Shown: in pieces, positions 53,521-64,000 of the stretch | Numbering within the stretch: the stretch's first letter is position 1 | How the letters are laid out: every line of letters begins with the position of its first letter | DNA from: Wyeomyia smithii | Lineage: Eukaryota > Arthropoda > Insecta > Diptera > Culicidae | Assembly (NCBI RefSeq): GCF_029784165.1 | Contig: NC_073695.1 | Location: 159,526,646-159,590,645, forward strand | DNA: 64,000 nucleotides | Direction of reading: 5' to 3' | Notes under the pieces: generated by a model | Seen by the model: only the letters and a program-made list of their open reading frames with translations | Told to the model about the DNA's origin: nothing | Database searches by the model: none | Made by a program: the position numbers and the translations under genes

Positions 53521-55860
53521 CACCGACCGCCAAGTGGAAGCTGCAATCGACAAAATGAATTCCTCTTTTGCTCCAGGGCCTGATGGCATCCCTTCTTGCA
53601 CCCTAAAAAAAGCTAAGCTGTGACTATACGCGTTTTATGTTTACTTTTCAACTAGTTGCTCCGACGATGTGGTTTTCCTATCAGTTGGAAAATATCGACC
53701 ATGTTTCCGGTGAACTTAAAAGGTGACAAACGCAGTGTGCGGAATTACAGAGGCATAACTTCCCTTTGTGCTTGTTCAAAAGTATTTGAGATCGTGTTTG
53801 CCTTTCTCCTAGAAAGGTATAGCAATCACTTGCAAAACCGAGGATATAAAAATACTCCAAAGGGCCGAATGGCATATATCACTCGACTCAGCTCGACGAG
53901 CTGAGCATTTTCTGTATGTGTGTGTATGTGCAGATTTTTATTCTCACTCACTTTTCTCAGAGATGGCTGGACCGATTTTCATGAAATTAATTGCAAGTGA
54001 AAGGCCTAGTTGTCCCATAAGACCCTATCAAATTTCATTGTAATTTAGGATTTTTAGTTTAGAGGTTATGTATCAAAATGTAAAAATCATGAAACATCAT
54101 CTCAGAAACTGCACAACCGTTTTGAACAAAATTGGTTACAAATGAACGGGCTACCTGAAATACCCTTAACTTTTGAATCTTATAAAGATTGAACTTGTGG
54201 TTCAAAAGTTATAGAAGGAAACGTGTTCTGAGGACTGTTTGATCTCACTCATGTTTCTCAGAGATGGCTGAACCGATTTTCATAAAATCAGTGTCAAATG
54301 GAAGGTCTAGTTGCCCCATTAGACCCTTTTGATTTGTTTTGCAATCGGACTATTACTTTGCCAGTTATGTTTAAAAATGTGAAATCCAGCTATAAACAGG
54401 AGCATATTCCCAAGACTACTCGAACTCACTCACTTTTCACAGAGATGGCTGACCCGATTTCCACAAAATTAGTATAAAATGAAAAGTCTAGCTGCCTCAT
54501 AACACCTTATTGAATTTTACTGTAATCGAACTGTAACTTCGTCTGTAATGTATCAAAGTTACGAAACTTCATTATCTCAAAATCTACACAACCGATTTGA
54601 ACAATATTGATATAAGATGAACGGGCTAGTTAAGGATTAACTGATGAGTTATGATTGAGCACGTGGTTTTAAAGTTTGGCTGCCCTATACGTTCTCATTT
54701 CATTTGATTGTAATCTAACTTAAGCAACCGTTATGTATTAAATTGTTAGAACAACAAAAGTCTATTATCTCAAAGATTATACAACTTATTTGAACATAAC
54801 ATAACATAACATAGTGTCATACGAACGAGTCATCCCTCAAACTTACAAATAACAAGCTTCATAACAATTTGATGTGTGGTTCAAAAGTTATGGAAAAAAA
54901 GAAATTCAGAGACCATTTAAAACTATACCTGCTTTGATCAATATAAGTGGCCTCAACATAATATAAATGTGGTATCGTGCTATTTGAACATTCCCGGTAT
55001 CGCTCGTGGCTACATTGTTCAAAATAAGGGTCATTCCTTTTATTTTGCTATATTTTAAGCACAAACATTACGTTGAATTTCGTATTTTATGCTTCAACTA
55101 CAGCATCAATATTCTAGAACCCAAAGAGTGAACATACCTTTATTGAATTGAAAGGAAATCGAAAGGATTTTTACAAATCATAATTTAGAATGAGAAAGGC
55201 TGGGTCTGACCGCTAGGTGGATTAATTTAGGTTTTTATGATGCACTTTTCGCCAGCTATATACATTGATCGATCAGCAAGATTTTTATCCAAAACGTTCT
55301 ACCGCCACTAACCTCGTTCAATTCACTGCAACGTGCCCAAATTGATGCGGTTTATACTGATTTGAAAGCTGCATTTGACTGCGTCGACCATAGTATCCTG
55401 TTCGCTAAGATGGAGACACTTGGAGGGGCCCTGCTCTGGTACACTGGTTGACATCTAATTTGGTAAATCGTACTCTCTACGTAGAGATTGGATCACAGCA
55501 TTCATTGCACAGCTCATTTATCGAATGTATTCGGCGTTCCGCATGGCAGTAATTACGGACCACTGTTCTTGTCTTGGCTAACGTTCTTTTAAGTGGAATG
55601 AGTATTCGCGAGAGTATTTATGTAACAACTTAACAAGCACTTTATTATTGGTGGCTATAAATTAGAATGTTTGTATTACGAATGAAACCGGAAATAAAAG
55701 TGAAAACTACGTGTCGTCGAAGCTAATAGTGTCGCCAGTATTAATATTCCTTTTATTCGCTGACTACACTATACTGAAACAAATAATTAAAACCTGAATC
55801 GTTGCTCCTTCCAACATCTTTGCGTTGTACATAAATGACGCATCTCTATTGTTGCCAGAA
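53521..55860 (+). pseudogene. LINE RT fragment of another family, interrupted
   Basis: Pieces of a third LINE RT appear in order: FTDRQVEAAIDKMNSSFAPGPDGIP (53521-53600), FPISWKISTMFPV and SVRNYRGITSL, SKVFEIV (to 53796), then after the GCCTTTCTCC repeat AQIDAVYTDLKAAFDCVDHSIL (motif A, 55340-55400) and a GVPHGSN block (55530-55560). A further unrelated stretch of about 215 bp separates this from LFALYINDASLLLPENC (55810-55865). Many stops and shifts; the family was not identified. Old, inactive. Confidence 0.75.
53797..55237. repeat. GCCTTTCTCC interspersed repeat, copy 2
   Basis: Starts GCCTTTCTCCTAGAAAGGTA and ends near GAGAAAGGCTGGGTCTGACC plus CTAGGTGGATTAA; the outermost GCCTTTCTC and GAGAAAGGC are complementary, suggesting very short terminal inverted repeats. 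It interrupts a LINE RT between FEIV and the DAVYTDL part. Paragraph-like internal repeats (CTCACT...CAGAGATGGCTG...CCGATTT) recur about three times. The right limit is uncertain. No coding frame. Confidence 0.75.
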
Positions 55861-55865
55861 AATTG

Positions 55866-56162
55866 CTGAATGTTCTGTAGCGTCACCATCAACATCATCA
55901 TCATCATCGCTATCTTCGTCGCGCCGATGGTTGGTGTGACACTCAGAGCACTACAATGAACGTGCTACATTCTTTTTATATAAGACACACTATTGTTCCC
56001 GTTTATATCATTTCTACTTTCTACCAATCCACACATCAAACCGATCTATTGTACCCCTTATATAATTTAAAAAAACCCAAACCAATTAGTCTTAGCCTGC
56101 TACTCAAACGGAGCATATCTCTTTATGAGAAACTGCCCAACCAATCGGATAGCACGCTAAAG
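55866..56162. other. Probable LTR region of gypsy-C
   Basis: A TATATAAG box near 55977 and the primer site directly after GCTAAAG suggest this is the LTR of gypsy-C. The left LTR end was not located, and no second LTR copy exists in the window to define it. Confidence 0.4.
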
Positions 56163-56180
56163 TGGTGACCCCGACGTGAT
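56163..56180 (+). promoter_or_regulatory. gypsy-C primer binding site
   Basis: TGGTGACCCCGACGTGAT begins with TGG as primer sites do, and this sequence is a familiar one in insect gypsy elements. It lies 650 bases before the first gag remnant. Confidence 0.65.
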
Positions 56181-56832
56181 CAGGCACGAAATCGCTGATT
56201 TTTTTTGACTACGGGTACCGCGAATCGCCAGTTCGAAGTAGTTTTTCGGTCGGTTAGTGCAAACGCAAAATGACCACTGAGGACCAGGGTTGATATTTGT
56301 TGACACTCTTGAGTGAAAGTGAAAAAAGCATCCATAAACGTTATTTTTTTTACAATCCTTTCAGAGTTCTCCCTTCCCGCTTTTTGCATGGAAGTGAACT
56401 GTCAAAACACCTCATTATATCTCATGCGATGGAAGCAAGACAACAAAATCAGTTTATCAGTTAACGAAAATTGTCAAGGCATCGGTCAGTGTCAGTGTAG
56501 AAGTGTTTCGGTGAGGTTCATTTTGGTTGAGTGGACTGTTTGTTTTTCTTTTTCGCTTTGAAGTGAAGATCATTTGGTTGGATTTGTCGTCAAATTTTAT
56601 TCCGTAACCGTGAACGATGCGCGCGATCTATTTCATCTGAGTATACAAGCACGTTACTAGGACGAAAATCTAGTGTATCTGAAAGAGCGCTGCGATCATT
56701 GGTAGTGAATATTGAAAATGATTGGCTGTAATTTTCGAAGAATTTTGCTGGGGAAAATGACTTTTATCAGCACTGCTGAGGACAATAAAACCATCGTTGA
56801 GTCGATACACGCGCCGCGGCTTAATCCGTCCA

Positions 56833-57592
56833 GCATGGCCGACAGCGAACACATTCTGGTTCGCTGCGTCGGGAATCGGTTCCCATCCTCAGCAGGATTC
56901 CCACAAGTATAATATCGTGATGGCACAAGTGCCACCAAACAAATTGTCCGAGCTCCGGTCGATTATCGATGCCACTCCTGCGGCCGAGAAGTACACTTAC
57001 ATCAAGGCGAAGCTGATCGAGTAATTTGCCAATAGTCAGCAACGCCGTCTGCAACGTGTTCTGTCCGACATGCCTCTGGGGGATCTAAAACCCAGTCAAC
57101 TCTACAATGAGATGAAACGGGTGGCTGGCGATTCCCTCGGGTGCAAGGTGTTGCTAGACCTGTGGGCGCCCAGACTGCCGCCACATGCACAAGCTGCGGT
57201 AGTCGCTTCGAAGGGAAACGCGGCAGACAAAACCACCATCGCCGACGCCATTGTAGATTCAATGGGCCTACGAAAAATTAACGCCGTCGAATACAATGGA
57301 CAAAATTCAGCGATGGCGTCCTCCAGTGTTATGGAAACTGCAGCCATCGATCCGATCCAAGAGTTGAAACGTGAGATCACTGAGCTCACCAAACGACTCG
57401 GTGCTGCCCGGTCAGAGGAATGCTCGCGGTCGGTCTCGTTCACATCCTCGTGCAGCTGAGCAGCGAAATTCTTGTCGCGAGAGAGAACCATCAGTAGGAT
57501 TGTGTTGGTACCATCGAACGTTCGGAAACGATGCCCGCCGGTGTCGTAAACCCGGCTCCAACGGCCGGCAGTCCTCGTCCAACCAGCAATGA
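56833..57592 (+). pseudogene. gypsy-C gag
   Basis: Gag remnants lie in three shifted pieces. It starts at an ATG at 56833 (MADSEHI), jumps to YNIVMAQVPPNKLSELRSIID after a shift and apparent loss of the N-terminal capsid, has TAA at 57022-57024, then continues in frame with RLQRVLSDMPLGDLKPSQLYNEM to KINAVEYNG and a coiled-coil tail (PIQELKREITELTKRL). The final basic part with a Cys/His motif (LCWYHRTFGNDARRC) is in a different frame. These are typical of the mag-like gypsy group. Not functional. Confidence 0.85.
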
Positions 57593-57864
57593 CGCCATAT
57601 TACTATTGCCTAAAAATTAAAGACTCTTCTACTTCTATGCAATTTCTTATCGATACCGGCGCCGATGTATCTGTGGTGCCGATAAATATGAAATCAGACA
57701 AAGTGAAACCATCAGTACGAAACCGCCTTATTGACAATACTACTCGCCTCGAGTCGGTCGGTTCCCTCACTCTAACTAGCGACTATTCAATAAAGACTTT
57801 CAGTGCCGTGTCACCATATGCCACATATGCATACTGGCAGAATTCCCTAGCATCATCCGGTTAG
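57589..57864 (+). pseudogene. gypsy-C protease
   Basis: Begins close to the end of gag with MTPYYYCLKIKDSST and the active site FLIDTGADVSVVP (canonical DTG), then ETRLESVGSLTLTSDYS-type strands. It ends prematurely at TAG 57862-57864. The linker and the second half of the protease before RT are missing, so it could not be active. Confidence 0.8.
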
Positions 57865-57896
57865 CATCTCCGGGAACAGTTAGCCAATTTTCGATC

Positions 57897-58172
57897 GTGC
57901 ACCGGATTGCAACGACCGGTCAACCAGTTTATGCCAGGCCCCGACGTCTCGCGCCGGACAAACTGGACGCCGCTCGTACCGAATTCGAGCATTTAATGAA
58001 GCTGGGAATCTGTCGCCCGTCCAGAAGCAACTGGGCCAGCCCACTCCATATGGTGAAGAAGGCGGATGGCTCCTGGCGCCCATGTGGGGACTATCGTGCC
58101 CTGAACGCCCAAACCATACCGGATTGGTATCCCCTACCGTACCTGCAGAACTTCACCACCATTTTGCAGGGT
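57897..58172 (+). pseudogene. gypsy-C RT fragment
   Basis: HRIATTGQPVYARPRRLAPDKL, EFEHLMKLGICRPSRSNWASPLHMVKKADGSWRPCGDYRALN is the fingers region of a gypsy RT. It ends at PYLQNFTTILQGK, before the catalytic Asp motif, and unrelated Penelope-like 3' sequence follows. Confidence 0.88.
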
Positions 58173-58249
58173 AAAACATTATTACTCATACGACGCGACG
58201 CGGGACAAAACACAACACTTATCGTTCTTACTACATTTAACATTTTAAA

Positions 58250-58320
58250 ATTTTTACCTTAAAACTCGACTGGTTTCGGGCGTAATACTGCCCATCTTCA
58301 GGAGGAGAGTCCGACTGGTT
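58250..58320 (-). ncRNA. Candidate hammerhead ribozyme motif
   Basis: On the minus strand, core CTGAAGA (58301-58295, fits CUGANGA) is followed by stem II GGGC/GCCC (loop AGTATTAC), the GAAA box (58277-58274), a tiny stem III (C-CA-G) and GTC (58270-58268). Stem I can form as CTC/GAG. One unpaired T precedes stem II. Hammerheads are known in Penelope-like elements. Confidence 0.5.
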
Positions 58321-58366
58321 ACACCTCTTTATACGTTGTTCGTATACGTCAGAGAGCAAAGAGATG

Positions 58367-59315
58367 CTACGGGATTCTCCGCTTTAGTATGTTAAATAGG
58401 CAGGATGTGATGGGGGGATCGTCTTCGTTCATCAGCGGTTCTGTCGAATTACTGATGTGAAGCGATTCCCAAGCATTTAAGCGGGACGTTTTCCTTACGT
58501 TTTTAATAATTTTCGCGTTTTTCCAGTCTATTTGGTGGTCTAAAGTTACGGTGTGGGCGGCTACACTAGATTCGCAGGACTTTGCATTATCAACGGCATG
58601 TTTATGTTCTTTGCTTCGCACTTTCACCTTGCGTCGAGTTTGCCCGATATACACCGAGGGACAATTCTGGCATGGAATCCGGTATATTCCGGAATGCTCA
58701 TCTGGGGGAACTTTGTCTTTTAAATTGCATAGCAAGTCCCGCAATGTGTTTTCGCTTTTGTGCACGATTTGAAAATTAAGTCTTCTCAGTGTATTTTTTA
58801 TTCGGTTGGTTACTTTGGGGTAGAATGGTAAACTGATCCTTTTTATTTCACTACTTCCGGGCAATAGTGTGGTGATTTGTTGTTTCTCTTGTTTGCGTTT
58901 GTGTTTTTTTAGAATTTTGTCCACGAATCTTTTGTCGTAGCCATTTATTTCTGCTGCTTTGTATATTTGTTGCTGTTCTTTGGCAAACTCCTCGGCTTCC
59001 ATTGGCACATTAAACAACCGGTGGGCCATGGCATGAAAGGCTGCTTGTTTCTGTCCCCCAAAGTGGTTGGAATCGGACGTTATATAACGGTCGGTAGACG
59101 TCGGTTTTCTGTAGATCCCAAACATCAATGTGCCATCCTCCTTTCGGGTGATCATCAGGTCTAGGAAGGGCAATTTACCCTCAACTTCCCGCTCTACCGT
59201 AAATTTGATTGAGTTGTGGCGGGAGTTGAGCAGATCTAATGTTTGGGATAGGTAGCGTTCTTTCACCGGGGCAAAAACATTATCCACGTATCTTTTCCAT
59301 ACTCGTGGGAAAATA
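58367..59315 (-). pseudogene. PLE RT end and GIY-YIG endonuclease
   Basis: The frame continues from the RT catalytic region: RYVDNVFAPV (YVDN where YVDD is expected), then VEGKLPFLDLMI, YRKPTSTDRYI and the thumb, a linker, and the GIY-YIG nuclease: SGIYRIPCQNCPSVYIGQTRRKVKVRSKEHKHAV. It ends in NSTEPLMNEDDPP, a usual Penelope C-terminus. The nuclease would nick target DNA. A one-base frameshift near 59312 separates it from the upstream RT frame. The D to N change in the catalytic box would inactivate RT. Confidence 0.9.
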
Positions 59316-60134
59316 ATTCTCTCTTCCCGCGGCCTCTTCGAAATCGCTCATGAAAACGTTGGCTAACAGCGGTGAAAGTTTGCAGCCCATACTTAGGCCG
59401 AACGTCTGTTTGAAGCATTTTCCTCTAAAAGTGAAGTAGTTTTGGTTCATACATACCTCAGCAATTAAAAGGTAAGCTTCCATGTGGTGATGTGGCACCC
59501 GGCTGCGTTCTAAATGCCGGCGCAAGCTCTTTAACGCGTCGGTAACCGGTATGCTTGGAAAAAGCGCTGTGACATCGAACGATACCATAATTTACCCTCG
59601 CTTAATTTTGAACCCTTCTAGTTGCTGAACCAAATCTACAGAATTTTTCACGCTTTTTCCGTGGGTTATCGGGTACTTTTTCATTTCTTCCACCAACCAC
59701 GCTGCCATTTTCTCGGTTGGTGTGCGAATGTTGGAGGAAATCGGTCTCATTCCAACTGGATTTTTGTGGATCTTCGTCAGGCAATATAGCGAAGTCACCA
59801 TCGGGTTGGGGACGTGAAATTTCCTCTCGAGTCTCTCTTCACCCATTAAATGTGCTACTTTCTGTCGCGCGAAATTTACTTCCTCGACCATCGCATTCAG
59901 AGGATCCCTAGGTTTGCCGTTTTTAAATTTATGTTCTTCGTACGGACCGGCTTTGATCATGTCACAGACGCGGGACTCGTAGTCTTCCTTGTCCATAATC
60001 ACAACAGCATTCCCCTTGTCCGCACGAGAATAAATCACGTTGCGTGTTTTTAACTGGCGGATCGTACACCACATCTCAAAACTGTTATTCTCTGTACTAT
60101 TTCGATTTAATATTTGATTTATTTCGTCAATCAA
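59280..60134 (-). pseudogene. PLE RT fingers and palm
   Basis: Residues: IYSRADKGNAVVIMDKEDYE, LYCLTKIHKNPVGMRPISSN, then motif A VSFDVTALFPSIPV, and GLSMGCKLSPLLANVFMSDFE. One in-frame TAA at 59594-59592, between GFKIKRG and IMVSFD, interrupts it; the frame is unchanged after it. The next frame shift near 59312 leads to the YVDN box. The N-terminal part of the Penelope protein is missing. Confidence 0.88.
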
Positions 60135-60171
60135 TGTAGACTACAATTCTAATGTATACGTTAATCTTAAG

Positions 60172-63079
60172 CTATCGAGTTCTAGCACGTAATGCGCTTT
60201 TTAATGCGTTCCGGGACATGGTAACGTCTATAATCTCGCAGTGTTCGTTGTATGCGTTCATGATGCTGTTAATTGGTCCATGTTTGGCGTACAGTGACCG
60301 GTAATTATTGTTAGTAAAAATATTGCGCGTTCTTAAAGGACGAGAAGGAGCATAAAACTGAAGAGTTTCCAGCAGATTTGGTGAATTAACACGTTGTAAG
60401 ATCATATCGTTTACAAAGGTAATCATGGTTGTTTCTCGTCGTTTCTTCAGAGTTTCGATATTAATAAGCATGCAGCGAGATTCGTAAGAAGGGAGAGGAT
60501 ATGATGCCCAATTGAGTTTTCTTAATGCAAAAACCAGAAATTGTTTTTGAACTGATTCAATACGATTGATATGAACTTCTTGATATGGGGACCAAACTAT
60601 ATTGCAGTACTCTAATATTGATCGAACATAGCTCACAAAAAGAGTTTTTATTGTGTATGGGTCCTTGAAATGATAACTGAAACGTTTAATAAAACCAAGC
60701 ATACTGTTGGCTTTGTTGATTATTGTGTTATAATGATTCACGAAAGTGAGTTTCGAATCGAGGATCACTCCTAAGTCTCTCATTTTGGTACATCTCTCTA
60801 CAAGTTGTTGGCCTATGTAATAGTTCATAGTTTGCATTGAAAGTTTTCTTGTATATGATATGACATTACATTTCTTAATATTTATATCAAGTAAGCTTTT
60901 CAGACACCAAGTATAGAAGGTATTGATCTGCAACTGAAACAATTCGAGGTCAGACTGGTTTTTAATCTCCATATACATTTTCATATCGTCGGCATAGATT
61001 AAAATTTTGATCTGGTTAAGTAAAAGGGTTACATCATTAACGAACAAAATGAATAGTAAGGGTCCTAAATGTGATCCTTGCGGAACTCCAGATGTTACCT
61101 TCACTGGATCAGAGAGATGGCCTTTGAAACGGACAAATTGAGTTCTGTTCGTCAAATAAGATTCAATCCATTTCACGAGTTGGTTATCTAGTCCAATGCG
61201 TTTTAGTTTGAAAATCAGTAATGTTATATCGACTCTATCGAAAGCTTTACTACAATCGGTATATAATGTTTCAACGTAGTTACCTCTATCCATTGCAGCG
61301 AGTGTGAAATTAACGAATTCTAATAGATTAGTAGCTGTGGACCTTCCTTTGAAAAAACCATTTTTCACCTGTTCGAAAATTCGTTTATTAACGATTGATT
61401 CAAATAGTTTCGGAATACAAGAGATGATTGCTATGCCGCGATAATTTTTTATATCAGAGCGTTTACCTGACTTAAAGATCGGGATGAGAAATGATTTTTT
61501 CCACATGGAAGGAAATTCACCTGTTTTGATTGAAAGATTGAAAAGCCAAAACAGTGGTTTTACAAAAGAAGAAGCAAATGTTTTAAGCATAGATGGTGGA
61601 ATTCCATCTGGCCCAGCACCCTTAGTTGCATCTAGGGATTCTAATGATGTTAATATTTCTTGAACAGTTATATTTTGAACTGATACACTATTGGTACAAT
61701 CAGGTAAATGCGTGAAGTAGTTAAAATCTCTATTTTCATCCGGGTTTTTGTAAACGGTCTGGAAAAATTTCGCAAATTGGTTGCAAATAAGCTGAGACTC
61801 GGTACTTTCGTTACCTTCAAAATGCATGCGTGATGGAAAATTATTAGTTTTCATTTTTTCCTTTGCAAAACGGTAAAACTGCTTTGGATCAGATTTGATA
61901 TTACTTTCAACCCTAGAGTTATAATTCTCATAAGCTAATGAGATTTCTGCATCTAGTTCGCTGCATATGTTCTTGTATCGTTCCAGATTGGTCTCACATT
62001 TATGGTGTTTGTACATTTTATGGGCTTTCTGTTTTTTGTTTTTCAAGTTTTTGATCTGTTGCGTGTACCATACGGGATCTTTGAAACAAAAGTTAGTGCG
62101 TTTTTTCGTCCTAGGAACTGTATCATTTATAATTTCGTATAATAGAGAGAGAAACGTATTCGCGGCTTTTTCAATATCCTCTTTGCCTCGCAAAAGTGAT
62201 TGCCAGTCGACTGCACTGAGTTTACGGTCGATTTCTGTTATATTAGCTTTTTTAAAGTCATACACATACTCAAATTCACTATCATTGGGACGTGATCTAG
62301 TGCTATCTATGTTCAATGAATACTCAATGGCTGTATGAAATTTCTCATTTTTCCATAGAGGATCAACGGCTTTATCTACGCTAAAATCTTCAGTGCAGTT
62401 TGTGAACAAGAGATCTAAAAAACAGTTTAGTTCATTTCGTATTGCGTTTACTTGATATAATCCTAACTGACTGGTCGTGTCGAAAATTTGCTGTAGTGCC
62501 TCGTTATCTCCTACTATAGGAAGCAACAGTGATTCGTTATCGCAGTCCTTGATGAAGTCTGCATCTTTTTGATTGAAATCGCCGTATATATGAATTTTAA
62601 TTTCCGGGTCAGAGTTACAAATTACTGAGTTGGCGGTTTCTAAAAATAATTCATAATATTGTTTTTTTGCAAATTGTGGAGGGAAGTATACTGATGCAAA
62701 AATGTGGCATTGACCGTTTAATACAGTTTTGACCCAAACATCGTCAAATTCTTTATACTTCATCGTTGGGACCAACTCTGCATCGAACTTTGTCTTGACG
62801 GCTACTAGTACACCGCCACCAGATTTTTTATCAGTTAACAAAAGATCACGATCGCTTCTGAATACTTGATAACTGTTTCCAAAAAACCTCCTCACTCTTT
62901 ATACTTTCAGACCAACTTGTTTCCGTTCCTATAATGATTGAATACATACAACCACTAATCTTTTTACTAAGAATATCAATTTTTTTTGAACTACTCATTC
63001 TGTTAAAATTCTGGCAATAGATTACAAACTCTTCAGAGCCACGTCTTGAATTACTCTCTTTCTCATCGAAAGGGGTCAT
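60172..63079 (-). pseudogene. LINE ORF2: endonuclease and RT (one frameshift)
   Basis: ORF2 starts at the ATG at 63079-63077, overlapping the ORF1 stop as TAATG. The first 60 codons (YCQNFNRMSSSKKIDILS, IIIGTETSW) are in one frame; a one-base shift near 62890 leads to the 907-codon frame that ends at 60172. Endonuclease: GGGVLVAVKTKF, IYGDFNQKD, LDLLFTN, KFHTAIEYS. RT: LDATKGAGPDGIPPSML, IKNYRGIAIISCIPK, LYTDCSKAFDRVD, SGVPQGSHLGPLLF and the box ILIYADDMKMY. There is no RNase H. Jockey/CR1-like group. Apart from the frameshift the copy is complete to a very short 3' UTR. Upstream: ORF1. Confidence 0.92.
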
Positions 63080-64000
63080 TATTTCCGAAAAATCGGTCTA
63101 TAAAATTTGTCGGCACTTTCCCTTGCGCGTTGCAGGGATTGAATCCTCTGGTTGTTCAAGTGTCTACTATAAGAATTAAGGTCTTCGGAAGCCGCTTGTT
63201 TCGGTACGCCGAATTCTTCATGTACCTCGAAGAAAAATTTCCTGAGCTCCTCCGCAGCTACTGGTAGTCCCTCTGATGCCAAAGTAATTTGTATGCTGGT
63301 TTTCGTCATACCGTCGTAGCAAACCGTTGGGTCTTTGTCATGCATGTACGCAAGGTAAAGACGTACAAGGTGCATAATTTTTGGATCTCGTAAACGCGCC
63401 TTCAGAAAACGCCCGTCTCCAACAGCTGATTGTTGTGTTAGGTTGACAACAGGAGGCCGCATGGGATCGAGCGACCACGATGTTGGGTGCGATTCTAATG
63501 TTGCTTTCGAAGTAGTGTTCTCATTTGGTGGCGATTCAATATTATGATGGTTCTGGTTGTCTGAACGGTAAGGGTTTATGGTTTCACCCTTCCGGAAGTT
63601 GATGAAATTTGGAACTGCGAGGCCTGCTATAGGGTGGTCAATAGTTGATGGTGGTCTGGCAAATTTAACTTTGGCGGTTGCCAGTAATTGTTTATCCGAT
63701 CCATTGACACGGATCTGGTCGTTTTGGTAAGTGTGTGTGAACTTGTGGTTGTTGTTGATATAGTTACTATTCGTTGTTTTGTTACTGTTGCTGTTGGTGG
63801 TATGGTTTCGATTGTTGTTGAAGTTTTTCGATTCAATATTTTGTCGCCTCCTGCGTTTCCTGTTTCGTCTAGATTTTTCGGCAGCCTTTTCTTGGAGCCT
63901 ACGAGTCCGTTGTCTAGCATCATAATCCGACCAGTCTGGCATCCAGCGCCATTTATTGCCCAAAAATCGCCATCCTGGCGAAGAATGGTCCGTTATGGGC
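63079..64000 (-). CDS. LINE ORF1 (partial, runs off right edge)
   Basis: The frame is open from the window edge (PITDHSSPGWRFLGNKWRWMPDW) to the TAA at 63081-63079; an ATG occurs at 63942-63940 but the open frame extends upstream. Features: a very basic region (KSRRNRKRRRRQN), an Asn/Ser-rich low-complexity stretch (NSNSNKTTNSNYINNN), and a C-terminal folded part (DPKIMHLVRLYLAYMHDKDP to REDFYRPIF). No CCHC knuckles are visible, unlike the other LINE ORF1s here. It most likely binds element RNA. It is immediately followed by ORF2 through a TAATG overlap. Confidence 0.82.
   Translation of the reverse strand, partial: PITDHSSPGWRFLGNKWRWMPDWSDYDARQRTRRLQEKAAEKSRRNRKRRRRQNIESKNFNNNRNHTTNSNSNKTTNSNYINNNHKFTHTYQNDQIRVNGSDKQLLATAKVKFARPPSTIDHPIAGLAVPNFINFRKGETINPYRSDNQNHHNIESPPNENTTSKATLESHPTSWSLDPMRPPVVNLTQQSAVGDGRFLKARLRDPKIMHLVRLYLAYMHDKDPTVCYDGMTKTSIQITLASEGLPVAAEELRKFFFEVHEEFGVPKQAASEDLNSYSRHLNNQRIQSLQRARESADKFYRPIFRK

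Larger units (their letters stand above)
56163..58172 (+). mobile_element. gypsy-C: truncated Ty3/gypsy element
   Basis: Order: primer site, 650 bp without a clear frame, gag, protease, start of RT. It stops within RT after TTILQGK, where the 3' end of the Penelope-like element begins. The coding parts contain a stop, frameshifts and missing segments. Confidence 0.85.
58175..60134 (-). mobile_element. Penelope-like element (5'-truncated)
   Basis: RT and GIY-YIG domains lie on the minus strand, followed by a 190-base 3' region containing the CTGAAGA...GAAAC hammerhead-like motif. Boundaries are approximate: the right edge abuts the 3' end of the LINE at 60172, and the left edge abuts gypsy-C RT. 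The 5' part including the first repeat is missing. Two breaks and an altered catalytic residue indicate a dead copy. Confidence 0.9.

Overview
The window looks like transposable-element-dense chromosome from a culicine mosquito, most likely Aedes. That is an inference from the element mix: BEL/Pao, Ty3/gypsy, Jockey-type and RNase H-bearing LINEs, a Penelope-like element, hAT transposons, a Feilai-like tRNA SINE and many MITEs. No ordinary host gene could be recognised. Almost every long reading frame belongs to a retroelement or transposon, and most carry stops, frameshifts or insertions.

Layout. 1-2260 (minus): 5' half of a LINE, ORF1 and the endonuclease end of ORF2, cut by the window edge. 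4375-13374 (minus): a 9.0 kb Ty3/gypsy element ('gypsy-A') with 409-bp LTRs, broken pol, a tRNA-derived SINE inside RT, a 66/132-bp minisatellite in its leader, and intron-like signals before gag and between gag and pol. 14347-21469: a TIR element of about 0.84 kb into which a 6.3 kb BEL/Pao element (14419-20692, minus, 5-bp TSD) inserted. 21831-22630: LINE RNase H remnant. 22990-25585 (plus): 5' part of a second gypsy ('gypsy-B') with a Lys-type primer site, a long open gag and a textbook -1 frameshift signal. 26050-26117: 26-bp-stem hairpin. 26697-28161 and 28339-32739 (minus): a 5'-truncated and a full-length Jockey-type LINE, each with target duplications. 33178 onward: a GCCTTTCTCC-type interspersed repeat. 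34326-38650 (plus): 5'-truncated copy of an RNase H-bearing I-group LINE. 38926-41535: a TIR repeat containing a hAT-like element (39354-40605, 8-bp TSD). 42025-42395: a CCCGAA-rich MITE with 17-bp perfect TIRs and 8-bp TSDs.

42690-53520 is a two-insertion nest. One Jockey copy was split by a hAT transposon (43593-46778, TSD ATTCCACT) and again by a full-length I-group LINE (47461-53270, 10-bp TSD). 53521-55860 is another LINE fragment split by a second GCCTTTCTCC repeat. 56163-58172 is a truncated third gypsy ('gypsy-C'). 58175-60134 (minus) is a Penelope-like element with RT, GIY-YIG and a hammerhead-like 3' motif. 60172-64000 (minus) is a two-ORF LINE running off the right edge.

How the parts work together: the elements are independent selfish units and not a pathway. 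The most unusual biology is in expression strategy. In gypsy-A a phase-0 GT-AG intron appears to be what fuses Gag to Pol, and its leader also looks like an intron. Gypsy-B instead uses an A AAA AAC slip site. The hAT transposase has a likely GC-AG intron. Family names are from memory of protein motifs; no database search was run.
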